Source: Sphaerisporangium siamense
Lineage (GTDB): Bacteria > Actinomycetota > Actinomycetes > Streptosporangiales > Streptosporangiaceae
Assembly (NCBI RefSeq): GCF_014205275.1
Contig: NZ_JACHND010000001.1
Location: 5,332,001-5,396,000, forward strand
Reading direction: 5' to 3'
Length of the DNA: 64,000 nucleotides
The position numbers and the translations under genes were made by a program. Below, one piece after another: positions 42,173 through 50,595 of the stretch (position 1 is its first letter; every line of letters starts with the position of its first letter). The notes under the pieces were generated by a model. That model was not told the origin of the DNA, did not search any database, and saw only the letters and a program-made list of their open reading frames with translations.

Positions 42173-42507
42173 GCCGAAACCTCCACTTATCCGCCTCTGA
42201 ACTGTACGAACCCCCTCTTGAGTCAACAACCACGACAAACCTCACGGCCCGCACTCCTTCCCCCACACCTCAGGCGCTCCGGCGACCATGTCACGGGTGA
42301 CCGAAGGGGATGGGTGATTCGGCGGATGGTGGGAAGGATGCCGGGGGTTCCGGGGATTGTTCGGGTGTGGGAGCGTTGTTCCGGGGGAAGACCTGAATGC
42401 TCGGCGAGCCGTTCTGGTGCGGGGTGGTGCGGTGATGGCGGGGTGCCGGCCTTGCGGATCCGGTGGGGGCACGGCGCGCGCCGTGCCGGGCGAATACGCT
42501 CACGGCC
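42173..42507. other. 335-base divergent intergenic region
   Basis: No gene is supported. It contains a minus-strand TTGACT (42226-42221) for the oxidoreductase gene, a G-rich low-complexity stretch about 42300-42480, an 18-bp palindrome GCACGGCGCGCGCCGTGC near 42469-42486, and the TACGCT of the leaderless PrsW promoter. Confidence 0.55.
42495..42500 (+). promoter_or_regulatory. leaderless -10 element of PrsW-like gene
   Basis: TACGCT fits TANNNT and ends 7 bases before the ATG at 42508. There is no ribosome-binding site, so transcription probably starts at the ATG itself. Confidence 0.65.
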
Positions 42508-43758
42508 ATGACAGACCGTGATCCGCGCAGCGTGCTGCAAGAGCGGCCCTCGGTCGGGCTGATCGTCGGCCTTGTCGCGGCCGGCATCTGCGCGCTGGTG
42601 TCGTTCTCGTTCGACGTCTTCAACGGCGAGCCGGTGCAGTTCTTCATCGCCCTGACGCTGGCCCTGGCCCCGGTGCCGCTGCTGCTCGCCGGGCTCCTCG
42701 CCCTGGACCGCCTGGAGCCGGAGCCGCGCAAGGACCTGGCGTTCGCGTTCATGTGGGGCGCGGGCGTCGCCGTGCTGGTCGCCGGGGTCCTGAACAGCCT
42801 CAACCTGAGGTACTTCACCATCGCCACCCAGGACCCGGCGGGGGCGCGCAACTTCGTGGCGACCTTCCTCGCCCCCGTCGTCGAGGAGACGATGAAGGGC
42901 CTGGTGCTGCTCGGGCTGCTGCGCTGGCGCAGGCAGGAACTGGACGGCCCCACCGACGGCATCATCTACGCGGGCATGGTCGGCCTCGGCTTCGCCATGA
43001 GCGAGAACGTCAGCTACTACATCATGGCCCAGGACCAGCACGGCGTGCAGGGCCTGGCGGTCACCGTGGTGCTGCGCGGCGTCCTGTCGCCGTTCGCCCA
43101 CCCGCTGTTCACCTCGATGATCGGCATCGCGGTCGCCGCGGCGGCGCAGAGCCGCGGGCCGACCCGCACCGGGCTCGTCGTCCTGGGCTGGATCGGCGCG
43201 ATCATCCTGCACGGCATCTGGAACGGGTTCACCTCCTACGGCGGGCTGCCCGGCCTGAGCGCGGCCTACCTGCTGCTGATGATCCTGTTCTTCGTCGAGC
43301 TCGGCGTCGTCGTCAGGGACCGCAAGCGCATCGTGGGCTTCATCCAGTACTACCTGCCGCCGTACGGGGGCCTCGGCCTGGTCACCGACGTGGACGTGTA
43401 CATGCTCTCCTCGCTGCAGGGGCGAAGACAGGCGCGGCAGTGGGCCAAGGCGTACGGCGGGGCGCGCGGGCTGCGCGCCATGCGCGACTACCAGGTCGCC
43501 GCGACCGAGCTCGGCCTGCTGCACGAGCGCGGACGGCGCGGCGCGATGTCCAGGGACGCCTTCGAGCGGCAGCGCGAGGCCCTGCTGGCCTGCATGAGCG
43601 CGGCCAAGGCGGCCTTCCCCGTCCCCGACAGGCACCAGGACACGATCGCCAGGGGGCAGGCGCCGCCCGGGTACGCCCCGGGGCACGACACCCGCCACTC
43701 GGCCTCGCCCTACCCGCCGCCGGACGGCATCCCGCGCGACCCGCGCCGGCCCGCCTAG
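42508..43758 (+). CDS. PrsW family intramembrane metalloprotease
   Basis: A 416-residue polytopic protease related to PrsW, which in Bacillus cleaves an anti-sigma factor in the membrane. About eight hydrophobic helices cover residues 18-285. The family residues VVEETMKGLVLL (E-E-x3-K), SPFAHPLFTSMIG and LHGIWNGF are present. The C-terminal 130 residues are a cytoplasmic tail ending in a Pro/Arg-rich stretch. The ATG at 42508 begins a leaderless message. The substrate is unknown; no sigma/anti-sigma pair is adjacent. Confidence 0.9.
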   Translation: MTDRDPRSVLQERPSVGLIVGLVAAGICALVSFSFDVFNGEPVQFFIALTLALAPVPLLLAGLLALDRLEPEPRKDLAFAFMWGAGVAVLVAGVLNSLNLRYFTIATQDPAGARNFVATFLAPVVEETMKGLVLLGLLRWRRQELDGPTDGIIYAGMVGLGFAMSENVSYYIMAQDQHGVQGLAVTVVLRGVLSPFAHPLFTSMIGIAVAAAAQSRGPTRTGLVVLGWIGAIILHGIWNGFTSYGGLPGLSAAYLLLMILFFVELGVVVRDRKRIVGFIQYYLPPYGGLGLVTDVDVYMLSSLQGRRQARQWAKAYGGARGLRAMRDYQVAATELGLLHERGRRGAMSRDAFERQREALLACMSAAKAAFPVPDRHQDTIARGQAPPGYAPGHDTRHSASPYPPPDGIPRDPRRPA

Positions 43759-43768
43759 CCGGGGCGGG

Positions 43769-44512
43769 TCACGGCCGCGCGCCGACGATCGCGTCCAGCG
43801 ATGTCTCCCGCGGGCCGGGGAAGACCGGCGCGGACCGCAGCACCACCGCGTCCAGGAAACCCTTCGCCGTCGCGCCGAACTCCCGCACCGCGTACGCCGT
43901 CGTCGGGCCCGGCCACACGGGGAAGGAGTCGTCGCCGACCCCGAACGCCTCGATGCCCGCCGTCCGGCACAGCGCCACCGCGCGCGGCAGGTGGAAGTCC
44001 TGCGTGACCACGGTCGCGCGCCGGGCGCCGAACACCTCCCGGGCCCGCACACAGGAATCCCAGGTGTCGAAGCCCGCGTAGTCCAGGACCAGCACCCCGG
44101 CGGGCACCCCGCGCGCCAGCAGGTAGTCGCGCATCGCGGTCGGCTCGTCGTAGCCCACCCGGCCGTTGTCGCCGGACAGCAGCAGCGCGCGCACCTTGCC
44201 GGCCCGGTACAGCGCGGCGGCGATCTCCAGCCGCGTGGCCAGCATCGGCGACGGCGAACCGTGGAACAGGCCCGCGCCGAAGACCAGCGCCACCGGGGCG
44301 GCCGGCACCTCGCGCAGCCACCCGCCGCCCGGGGCCGCCGTGACGCGGTGGCCGAGCGCGGACGCCCAGGCCCAGGTCATCGGCGCGAACGGGAGCAGGC
44401 TGAGCGCGACGGCCGACAGGAACAGGCGGCGGCGCACTCGTGGCGGCCGCCGCGACCACCACGTCCGCGGCGCCCGCAGGGCCGATCGTGATCGTTCTGA
44501 GAGGCTCGGCAC
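43769..44512 (-). CDS. SanA/YdcF-like DUF218 membrane protein
   Basis: A 247-residue protein. After a basic N-terminus, one membrane helix (RLFLSAVALSLLPFAPMTWAW) is followed by an extracytoplasmic DUF218 domain: VALVFGAGL, LLLSGDNGRVGYDEPTAMRDYL, and VTQDFHLPRAVALC. SanA-type proteins affect envelope permeability. The GTG at 44512 lacks a ribosome-binding site and starts 6 bases after the ctaA stop, suggesting translational coupling with ctaA. Confidence 0.86.
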   Translation of the reverse strand: MPSLSERSRSALRAPRTWWSRRPPRVRRRLFLSAVALSLLPFAPMTWAWASALGHRVTAAPGGGWLREVPAAPVALVFGAGLFHGSPSPMLATRLEIAAALYRAGKVRALLLSGDNGRVGYDEPTAMRDYLLARGVPAGVLVLDYAGFDTWDSCVRAREVFGARRATVVTQDFHLPRAVALCRTAGIEAFGVGDDSFPVWPGPTTAYAVREFGATAKGFLDAVVLRSAPVFPGPRETSLDAIVGARP

Positions 44513-44518
44513 GCAGGC

Positions 44519-45562
44519 TTAGACGCCGGCCGCGCTCACTTCGTTCGCGCCGGGAGCGGCCGGCGGGGCGGAGGAGGGCTCCGTGCCGCGGGAGCGCATG
44601 AGGAACACCACGCGCAGGGCGGCGATCCACACCAGCGTCGAGCCGAGCACGTGCAGGCCGACCAGCAGGGCGGGCACGGCCAGGAAGTACTGCACGTAGC
44701 CGATGACGCCCTGGGCCAGCTCCACCCCGAGCAGCACCAGCGCGCCGCGCCGGGCCCGGCCGGGGGAGTCGGTCACGTGCAGGGCGAACAGCAGGGCGAA
44801 CGTCAGCCCCAGCACCACCCACACCGCGTCGGCGTGCAGGCGGGCCATCGCCTCGATGTCGAAGGAGAAACGCGAGGCGGCGTCGTCGCCCGAGTGCGGA
44901 CCGGTGCCGGTGACCACGACGCCCGCCACCAGTAGCACGAACACCGCCGCGACCAGCACGAACCCGAGCGTGCGGATGTCACGGTGCACCAGGCGCCGCG
45001 GCGGGGCGTCCCCCTCGCCCGCGCGGGCGTACAGGGCGAGCGCCGCGGCGATCATGCCGATGGACAGCAGGAAGTGGACGCTCACGGTGACCGGGTTGAG
45101 CATGGTGCGCACCACGATGCCGCCCCACACCGCCTGCACGGCGACCCCGAGCGGCTGGATCAGGGCGATGGCCACCAGCGGGCGGCGGCGCGGCACCCGG
45201 CGGAAGGCCGCCACCAGGCAGGCCACCGCCACCGCCAGGACCAGGAAGGACAGCAGGCGGTTGCCGAACTCGATCGCCATGTTGAGCGGTGAGTGATCGT
45301 CGTGCGGGGCGGGGACGAAGCTGCCGGGCGTGCAGCGCGGCCAGCTCGGGCAGCCGAGGCCCGAGCCGGTGAGGCGAACCGCGGCCCCGGTGACGGAGAT
45401 GCCCACGTTGACCACGACGGCGGTCAGCGCCCACCGCCTCATCGTCACGGCGGTGGGCGACCACACGGAGTGGAACAGCCCGAGCGCCCCGCTCCGCAGC
45501 CGCCCGGGCACCCCGCCCGCCCGCCCGCCGTCGACCCTCGTCTCCTGCTCTGTTGCCGTCAC
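44519..45562 (-). CDS. ctaA: heme A synthase (COX15/CtaA family)
   Basis: A 347-residue eight-helix protein converting heme O to heme A. RLTGSGLGCPSWPRC, IEFGNRLLSF and LHADAVWVVLGL (conserved His) plus LLVGLHVLGS are typical; the haem-ligand histidines are present. The GTG at 45562 is preferred to ATG 45571 because TACCAT lies exactly 7 bases upstream, a leaderless arrangement. It is divergent from the hydroxyproline island. Confidence 0.92.
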   Translation of the reverse strand: MTATEQETRVDGGRAGGVPGRLRSGALGLFHSVWSPTAVTMRRWALTAVVVNVGISVTGAAVRLTGSGLGCPSWPRCTPGSFVPAPHDDHSPLNMAIEFGNRLLSFLVLAVAVACLVAAFRRVPRRRPLVAIALIQPLGVAVQAVWGGIVVRTMLNPVTVSVHFLLSIGMIAAALALYARAGEGDAPPRRLVHRDIRTLGFVLVAAVFVLLVAGVVVTGTGPHSGDDAASRFSFDIEAMARLHADAVWVVLGLTFALLFALHVTDSPGRARRGALVLLGVELAQGVIGYVQYFLAVPALLVGLHVLGSTLVWIAALRVVFLMRSRGTEPSSAPPAAPGANEVSAAGV

Positions 45563-45569
45563 GCCACAC

Positions 45570-45575
45570 ATGGTA
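45570..45575 (-). promoter_or_regulatory. leaderless -10 element of ctaA
   Basis: On the minus strand TACCAT (45575-45570) ends 7 bases before the GTG at 45562, matching the TANNNT-N7-start pattern of actinomycete leaderless genes. No clear -35 was found. Confidence 0.6.
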
Positions 45576-45646
45576 GGCCGTGCCTATGGTGCTCTCTCCG
45601 TTCGCACGGGGTGAGGGCGCGGGGGTTCGAGGAGGCCATCCGGGTG

Positions 45647-45676
45647 TTGATAGGGATACTGGATATGTGACATATT
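45647..45676 (+). promoter_or_regulatory. hydroxyproline operon promoter with overlapping operator
   Basis: A -35 TTGATA (45647-45652) and a -10 ACATAT (45670-45675, 17-base spacer) or CATATT (18-base) lie 39 bases before the first catabolic gene. The palindrome ATATGTGACATAT (45663-45675) covers the spacer end and -10. On the other strand it contains ATGTCACA, as does the second promoter of the island. Confidence 0.72.
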
Positions 45677-45713
45677 ACTGGCGGCGGGTGGAGCGCCGGA
45701 GGTGGGAGGGTGG

Positions 45714-46850
45714 ATGGCGGACGTCGTGGTCGTCGGCGCGGGGGTCGTCGGGGCGGCGTGCGCTTACTACGCCGCGCGGGCCGGGATGTCGGTGACCGTG
45801 GTGGACCGGGGGGCGGTCGCGGCGGGCACCACCGGGGCCGGTGAGGGGAACATCCTGGTCTCCGACAAGGAGCCCGGCCCCGAACTGGAGCTGGCCCTGC
45901 TGTCCGGCCGCCTGTGGCGCGAGCTGGCCGGGCTCGGCGGGTTCGAGTACGAGCCCAAGGGCGGCCTGGTCGTCGCCGAGACGCCCGAGGTGACGCGCTC
46001 GCTGGCCGCGCTCGCCGACGCGCAGGCCGCGCACGGCGTCGACGCCAGGCCCGTCGCCGCCGGAGAACTGCGGGAATTCGAGCCCCACCTGCGCGAGGGC
46101 CTCGCCGGAGGCGTCCACTACCCGCAGGACGCCCAGGTGCAGCCGATGCTGGCCGCCGCCCGGCTGATCCGGTACGCCCCCGGCGCCGTCCTGCGCACCG
46201 GCGTCCGCGTCACCGGCCTGCTGCGCGACGGCGACCGCGTCACCGGCGTCCGCACCGACAAGGGCGACATCCCGGCCGGGGCCGTGGTCAACGCCGCGGG
46301 CACGTGGAGCGGCGAGGTGGCCGCGCTCGCCGGGATCGACCTGCCGATCCTGCCCCGCCGCGGGTTCATCCTGGTCACCGAGCCGGTCGGCGGGCGCCTC
46401 GGGCCCCCGGTCATCCGGCACAAGGTGTACACCGCCGCCTATGTCACCGCGGTGGCCAGCGACTCGGCCGGCCTGGAGACGAGCGCGGTGATCGAGGGCA
46501 CCCCGGCCGGGACCGTGCTCATCGGCGCCAGCCGCGAGCGCGTCGGCTTCGACCGCACGACCTCGATCCCCGTCCTGGCCGCGCTGGCACGCCAGGCGGT
46601 CGCGCTGTTCCCCGGCCTCGCCGCCCGCCGGGCGATCAGGTCCTACTGCGGTTTCCGCCCGTACTGCCCGGACCACCTCCCCGTCATCGGGGCCGGCCCC
46701 CGCGCGCCCGGCCTGTACCACGCGTGCGGCCACGAGGGCGCGGGCATCGGCCTCGCCCCCGCCACCGGCCACCTCGTCGCGGCCCTGCTCACCGGGACCG
46801 CGCCCGGCCTGGACCTCAGCCCCTTCCGCCCGGAAAGGTTCGCCGCGTGA
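45714..46850 (+). CDS. D-hydroxyproline dehydrogenase, beta subunit-like DAO flavoprotein
   Basis: A 378-residue FAD protein of the DAO family. ADVVVVGAGVVGAACAYYAARAG is the N-terminal dinucleotide motif; IPILPRRGFILVTEP and ACGHEGAGIGLAPATGHLVAALL mark the C-terminal FAD loop. It resembles the beta subunit of heteromeric D-hydroxyproline (LhpB type) or HCN/opine dehydrogenases. With the next two genes it forms an alpha-beta-gamma complex oxidising cis-4-hydroxy-D-proline to pyrroline-4-hydroxy-2-carboxylate. The ATG follows GGGAGGG; GTGA overlap with the next gene. Confidence 0.85.
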   Translation: MADVVVVGAGVVGAACAYYAARAGMSVTVVDRGAVAAGTTGAGEGNILVSDKEPGPELELALLSGRLWRELAGLGGFEYEPKGGLVVAETPEVTRSLAALADAQAAHGVDARPVAAGELREFEPHLREGLAGGVHYPQDAQVQPMLAAARLIRYAPGAVLRTGVRVTGLLRDGDRVTGVRTDKGDIPAGAVVNAAGTWSGEVAALAGIDLPILPRRGFILVTEPVGGRLGPPVIRHKVYTAAYVTAVASDSAGLETSAVIEGTPAGTVLIGASRERVGFDRTTSIPVLAALARQAVALFPGLAARRAIRSYCGFRPYCPDHLPVIGAGPRAPGLYHACGHEGAGIGLAPATGHLVAALLTGTAPGLDLSPFRPERFAA

Positions 46851-47143
46851 GCGCCTCACCACCTCCGCACGCCGGCCGTCTCGTCGGCGCGCGGCCCGAG
46901 CCCGCCTTCGAGATCACCGTGGACGGCCGCCCCCTCTCCGCCGTGCCCGGCCAGACGATCGGCGCCGTCCTGCACGCGGCGGGCGTCGTCTCCTGGCGCA
47001 CCACGCGGATCGGGGGACGCCCGCGCGGCCTGTTCTGCGGCATCGGCGTGTGCTTCGACTGCCTGGTCACCGTCAACGGCACGCCGTCCCTGCGCGCCTG
47101 CCAGACCGAGGCCCTGCCCGGCGACCGGGTGAGCACCGGATGA
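46847..47143 (+). CDS. D-hydroxyproline dehydrogenase, 2Fe-2S subunit
   Basis: A 98-residue ferredoxin-like subunit. Residues 20-85 carry the HcnA/LhpF-type cluster (CGIGVCFDCLVTVNG ... LRAC), spacing C-x4-C-x2-C then a distant Cys. It transfers electrons within the dehydrogenase complex. GTG at 46847 overlaps the previous stop by four bases and its own end overlaps the next ATG (ATGA at 47140), so stoichiometric translation is likely. Confidence 0.88.
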   Translation: MSASPPPHAGRLVGARPEPAFEITVDGRPLSAVPGQTIGAVLHAAGVVSWRTTRIGGRPRGLFCGIGVCFDCLVTVNGTPSLRACQTEALPGDRVSTG

Positions 47144-48645
47144 GGGACCTGGCCATCGTCGGCGGCGGGCCGGCGGGCATGGCGGCGGCCGTCGCCGCCT
47201 CCCGCGCGGGCCTGGACGTCGTGCTGATCGATTCTCAGCCGCGGCTCGGCGGCCAGTACTTCCGCCACGCCCCCGCCGGTTTCCGCGCCCGCCGTCCCGG
47301 CGCCCTGCACCACGGGTTCGGCCGCTTCGCCCGCCTGGCCGCCGCGCTGCGGGACGCCGACGTCCGGCTCGGCCACCGGGTGTGGGCCGTGGAACGGGCG
47401 CGAGACGACGGCGAGGAGGCGTTCGCCGTGCACTGCCTGGCGGGCGCCCGGGAGGAGCGGCCCGTGACCGTCCGCGCCCGGCGCCTGCTGATCGCCACGG
47501 GGGCGCACGACCGGCCGCTGCCGTTCCCCGGCTGGGACCTGCCGGGCGTGCTCACCGCAGGGGGCGCGCAGGCGCTGCTCAAGGGCGACCTGGTCGTGGC
47601 CGGGCGCACGGTCGTCGTCGCCGGGACCGGTCCCTTCCTGCTGCCCGTCGCGGCGGGCCTGGCCGAGGCGGGCGCGCGGGTGGCGGGGGTGTTCGAGGCG
47701 GGCGGCGGATACGGCCTGGCGTCCGCGCTGGCCGCCGATCCCGCCAAGATCGCCGAAGGCGCCGGGTACGCGCTGCGCCTGGCCCGGCGCCGCGTGCCGT
47801 ACGCCGTGCGGCACGCCGTGGTCGAGGCGCACGGCGCGGACCGGCTCACCCACGTGACCGTGGCGCGGCTCGGCCGCGACTGGGCGCCGGGGGAGCGGCG
47901 CACGATCGCCTGCGACGCGCTCGCCGTCGGCTACGGCTTCGTCCCCCAGATCGACCTGGCCGTCCAGCTCGGCTGCCCCACCCGGGCGGGCCGCGACGGC
48001 GAGCCGGTCGTCGTGGTGGACGCCGGGATGCGCGCCGGCGTGCCCGGGGTGTACGCGGCGGGCGAGCCGACCGGCGTGGGCGGCGCCGAGCTGGCCGAGG
48101 TGGAGGGCTGGATCGCCGGCCGCGCCGCCGCCGCGGACCTGGGCCGCCCGGTGCGTCCCGCGCCCGCCCTGGCGAGAAGGCGGAGCCGCCTGGCCGCCTT
48201 CGGCGCCGCCGTGCTGGACGCCTACCCTGTCCAGGACGGCTGGAAGGGATGGCTGCGCGGCGACACCCTGGTCTGCCGCTGCGAGGAGGTGCCGTACGCG
48301 CGGGTGCGCGAGGCGCTGGAGCTGGGCGCGGCGGACGCGCGGTCGGTGAAGCTGCTGTCCCGAGCGGGGATGGGCTGGTGCCAGGGCCGGATCTGCGGCC
48401 ACGCGGTGGCGCGCCTGGCCGGAGAGGAGCCCCCGCCCCCGCGCAGGCCGCTCGCCCAGCCCGTACGGCTCGGCGACCTGGCGGCGTGCCTGGCGGCGGA
48501 CACGGCCACGGACCGAGCGAGGGACCCGATGACGGACCCCATGACGGACACGGCGACGGATGCGGTGGCGGGCCCGGCGAGAGGCCCGGTGACGGAGACG
48601 GCAAGCGACCCTGCAGGACATCCCGGAGGAGAGGACCCCCGATGA
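47140..48645 (+). CDS. D-hydroxyproline dehydrogenase, alpha subunit-like NAD(P)/FAD oxidoreductase
   Basis: A 501-residue flavoprotein. RDLAIVGGGPAGMAAAVAASRAGLDVVLI is the first dinucleotide-binding motif and TVVVAGTGPFLLPVAAGL the second. A BFD-type 2Fe-2S domain lies near 365-415 (CRCEEVPYARVREAL, then MGWCQGRICGHA). The last 45 residues are Thr/Asp/Pro-rich low complexity, encoded by imperfect ACGGAC repeats, and are not seen in typical homologues. It works with the two preceding subunits. Confidence 0.87.
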   Translation: MRDLAIVGGGPAGMAAAVAASRAGLDVVLIDSQPRLGGQYFRHAPAGFRARRPGALHHGFGRFARLAAALRDADVRLGHRVWAVERARDDGEEAFAVHCLAGAREERPVTVRARRLLIATGAHDRPLPFPGWDLPGVLTAGGAQALLKGDLVVAGRTVVVAGTGPFLLPVAAGLAEAGARVAGVFEAGGGYGLASALAADPAKIAEGAGYALRLARRRVPYAVRHAVVEAHGADRLTHVTVARLGRDWAPGERRTIACDALAVGYGFVPQIDLAVQLGCPTRAGRDGEPVVVVDAGMRAGVPGVYAAGEPTGVGGAELAEVEGWIAGRAAAADLGRPVRPAPALARRRSRLAAFGAAVLDAYPVQDGWKGWLRGDTLVCRCEEVPYARVREALELGAADARSVKLLSRAGMGWCQGRICGHAVARLAGEEPPPPRRPLAQPVRLGDLAACLAADTATDRARDPMTDPMTDTATDAVAGPARGPVTETASDPAGHPGGEDPR

Positions 48646-49535
48646 CGACCCGTGAGAAGCCCTGGCACGGTGTGATGGTGGCGACCGCGCTGCCGCTGCG
48701 CGAGGACCTGAGCGTCGACGAGGACCGCTACGCCGAGCACTGCCGCCGTCTGGTGGCCGAGGGATGCGACGGCGTGGTGCCGAACGGCTCGCTCGGCGAG
48801 TACCAGACGCTGACCCCGCGGGAACGCGCCCGCGTGATCGAGACCGCGGTCGCGGCCGTGGGCGGCGCCCGCGTGATGCCGGGCGTGGCCGCCTACGGCG
48901 CGGCCGAGGCGCGCCGCTGGGCCGAGCAGGCCGCCGAGGCGGGCTGCCGCGCGGTCATGCTGCTCCCCCCGAACGCCTACCGCGCCGACGCGCGGGCGGT
49001 GCTCGGCCACTACCGCGAGGTCGCCAGGGCGGGCCTGCCGATCGTCGCCTACAACAACCCCTACGACACCAAGGTGGACCTGGTGCCGCCGCTGCTGGCG
49101 GAGCTGCACGCCGAGGGCCTGATCGCCGGGGTCAAGGAGTTCACCGGCGACGTGCGGCGCGCCTACGAGATCGCCGAGCTGGCCCCGGACCTGGACGTGC
49201 TGATCGGCTCGGACGACGTGGTGCTCGAACTCGCCCTCGCCGGCGCGGTCGGCTGGGTCGCCGGATACCCGAACGCGCTGCCCGCCTCGTGCGTGGCGCT
49301 GTACCGCGCGGCGGTTGAGGGGGACCTGGCCGCCGCGCTGCCGCTGTACCGCGCGCTGCACCCGCTGCTGCGCTGGGACTCCAAGACCGAGTTCGTCCAG
49401 GCCATCAAGCTGTCCATGGACATCGCCGGCCTGTACGGCGGCCCGTGCCGCCCGCCGCGGGTGCCGCTGGCCCCCGAGCACGAGGCCGTGGTGCGGACCG
49501 CGACCGAGAAGGCGCTCGCCGGAGGGCTGAGGTAG
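48642..49535 (+). CDS. DHDPS-family lyase, probable pyrroline-4-hydroxy-2-carboxylate deaminase
   Basis: A 297-residue class I aldolase-fold enzyme. Tyr137 (VAYNNPYDT) and Lys165 (AGVKEFTGD) are the catalytic Tyr and Schiff-base Lys. The N-terminal GDGVVPNGSLGEY matches the substrate-binding loop of the family. In hydroxyproline operons this enzyme converts pyrroline-4-hydroxy-2-carboxylate to 2-oxoglutarate semialdehyde and ammonia. The ATG overlaps the preceding stop by four bases with GGAGGA upstream. Lysine biosynthesis DHDPS is unlikely in this context. Confidence 0.87.
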   Translation: MTTREKPWHGVMVATALPLREDLSVDEDRYAEHCRRLVAEGCDGVVPNGSLGEYQTLTPRERARVIETAVAAVGGARVMPGVAAYGAAEARRWAEQAAEAGCRAVMLLPPNAYRADARAVLGHYREVARAGLPIVAYNNPYDTKVDLVPPLLAELHAEGLIAGVKEFTGDVRRAYEIAELAPDLDVLIGSDDVVLELALAGAVGWVAGYPNALPASCVALYRAAVEGDLAAALPLYRALHPLLRWDSKTEFVQAIKLSMDIAGLYGGPCRPPRVPLAPEHEAVVRTATEKALAGGLR

Positions 49536-49538
49536 CCG

Positions 49539-50540
49539 ATGCGGACCAAGAGGATCTTCCACGTGGTCGACTCCCACACCGAGGGCATGCCCACGCGGGT
49601 GGTCACCGGGGGAGTCGGGGTGATTCCGGGCGCGACCATGGCCGAGCGCCGCGAACATTTCATGGCCCACATGGACCACATCCGCAAGCTCCTGATGTTC
49701 GAGCCGCACGGCCACGCGGCGATGAGCGGCGCGATCCTGCAGCCGCCCACGCGCCCGGACGCCGACGTCGGGGTGGTCTACATCGAGGTGTCCGGCTGCC
49801 TGCCGATGTGCGGCCACGGCACGATCGGCGTGGCGACGGTCCTGGTGGAGACCGGGATGGTCGAGGTCACCGAGCCGGTCACCACCGTGCGCCTGGACAC
49901 CCCGGCCGGGCTGGTCGTGGCGTCGGTGCGGGTGGAGGACGGCGCGGCGGCCGCGGTGACGATCACCAACGTGCCGTCCTTCAGCGCCGGGCTCGGCCGC
50001 ACGGTCAAGGTGCCCGGCTTCGGCGAGGTGACCTACGACCTGGCCTACGGAGGGAACTTCTACGCGATCCTGCCGATCGAGTCGGTCGGGCTGCCGTTCG
50101 ACCGGGCCAGCGGCAGGGACATCCTGGACGCGGGCCTGGCGATCGCGGCGGCGATCAACGAGGCGGACGAGCCGGCGCACCCGCTGGACCCGGGCATCCG
50201 GGGCGTCCACCACGTGCAGTTCGTCGCCCCGGGGTCGGACGCGCGGCTGTCGCGGCACGCGATGGCCATCTACCCCGGCTGGTTCGACCGTTCGCCGTGC
50301 GGGACGGGCACCTCCGCCCGCATGGCCCAGTTGCACGCGCGGGGCGAGCTGGCGGTGGGGGAGGACTTCGTCAACGAGTCCTTCATCGGCACCCGCTTCA
50401 CCGGTCGCCTGCTGGAGGAGATCGAGGTGGCCGGGCTGCCCGCCGTGGTGCCCGCGATCACCGGGCGCGCGTGGGTCACGGGCACCGCGCAGCACTTCCT
50501 CGACCCGTCGGACCCGTTCCCCGAGGGCTTCCAGTTGTGA
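49539..50540 (+). CDS. 4-hydroxyproline 2-epimerase (proline racemase family)
   Basis: A 333-residue proline racemase-fold enzyme. Both catalytic cysteines are present: Cys91 (LPMCGHGTIG) and Cys254 (DRSPCGTGTSARMA). DSHTEGMPTRVV is the N-terminal signature shared by 4-hydroxyproline epimerases. It converts trans-4-hydroxy-L-proline to cis-4-hydroxy-D-proline, the first step of the pathway. The ATG is 3 bases after the preceding gene. Proline racemase activity is possible, but the neighbours favour hydroxyproline. Confidence 0.9.
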   Translation: MRTKRIFHVVDSHTEGMPTRVVTGGVGVIPGATMAERREHFMAHMDHIRKLLMFEPHGHAAMSGAILQPPTRPDADVGVVYIEVSGCLPMCGHGTIGVATVLVETGMVEVTEPVTTVRLDTPAGLVVASVRVEDGAAAAVTITNVPSFSAGLGRTVKVPGFGEVTYDLAYGGNFYAILPIESVGLPFDRASGRDILDAGLAIAAAINEADEPAHPLDPGIRGVHHVQFVAPGSDARLSRHAMAIYPGWFDRSPCGTGTSARMAQLHARGELAVGEDFVNESFIGTRFTGRLLEEIEVAGLPAVVPAITGRAWVTGTAQHFLDPSDPFPEGFQL

Positions 50541-50595
50541 GAGGCGTTCGGCGCGGCGGGACGACCGCCGCGCCGGCGCCGGAGAGGGATTGACG

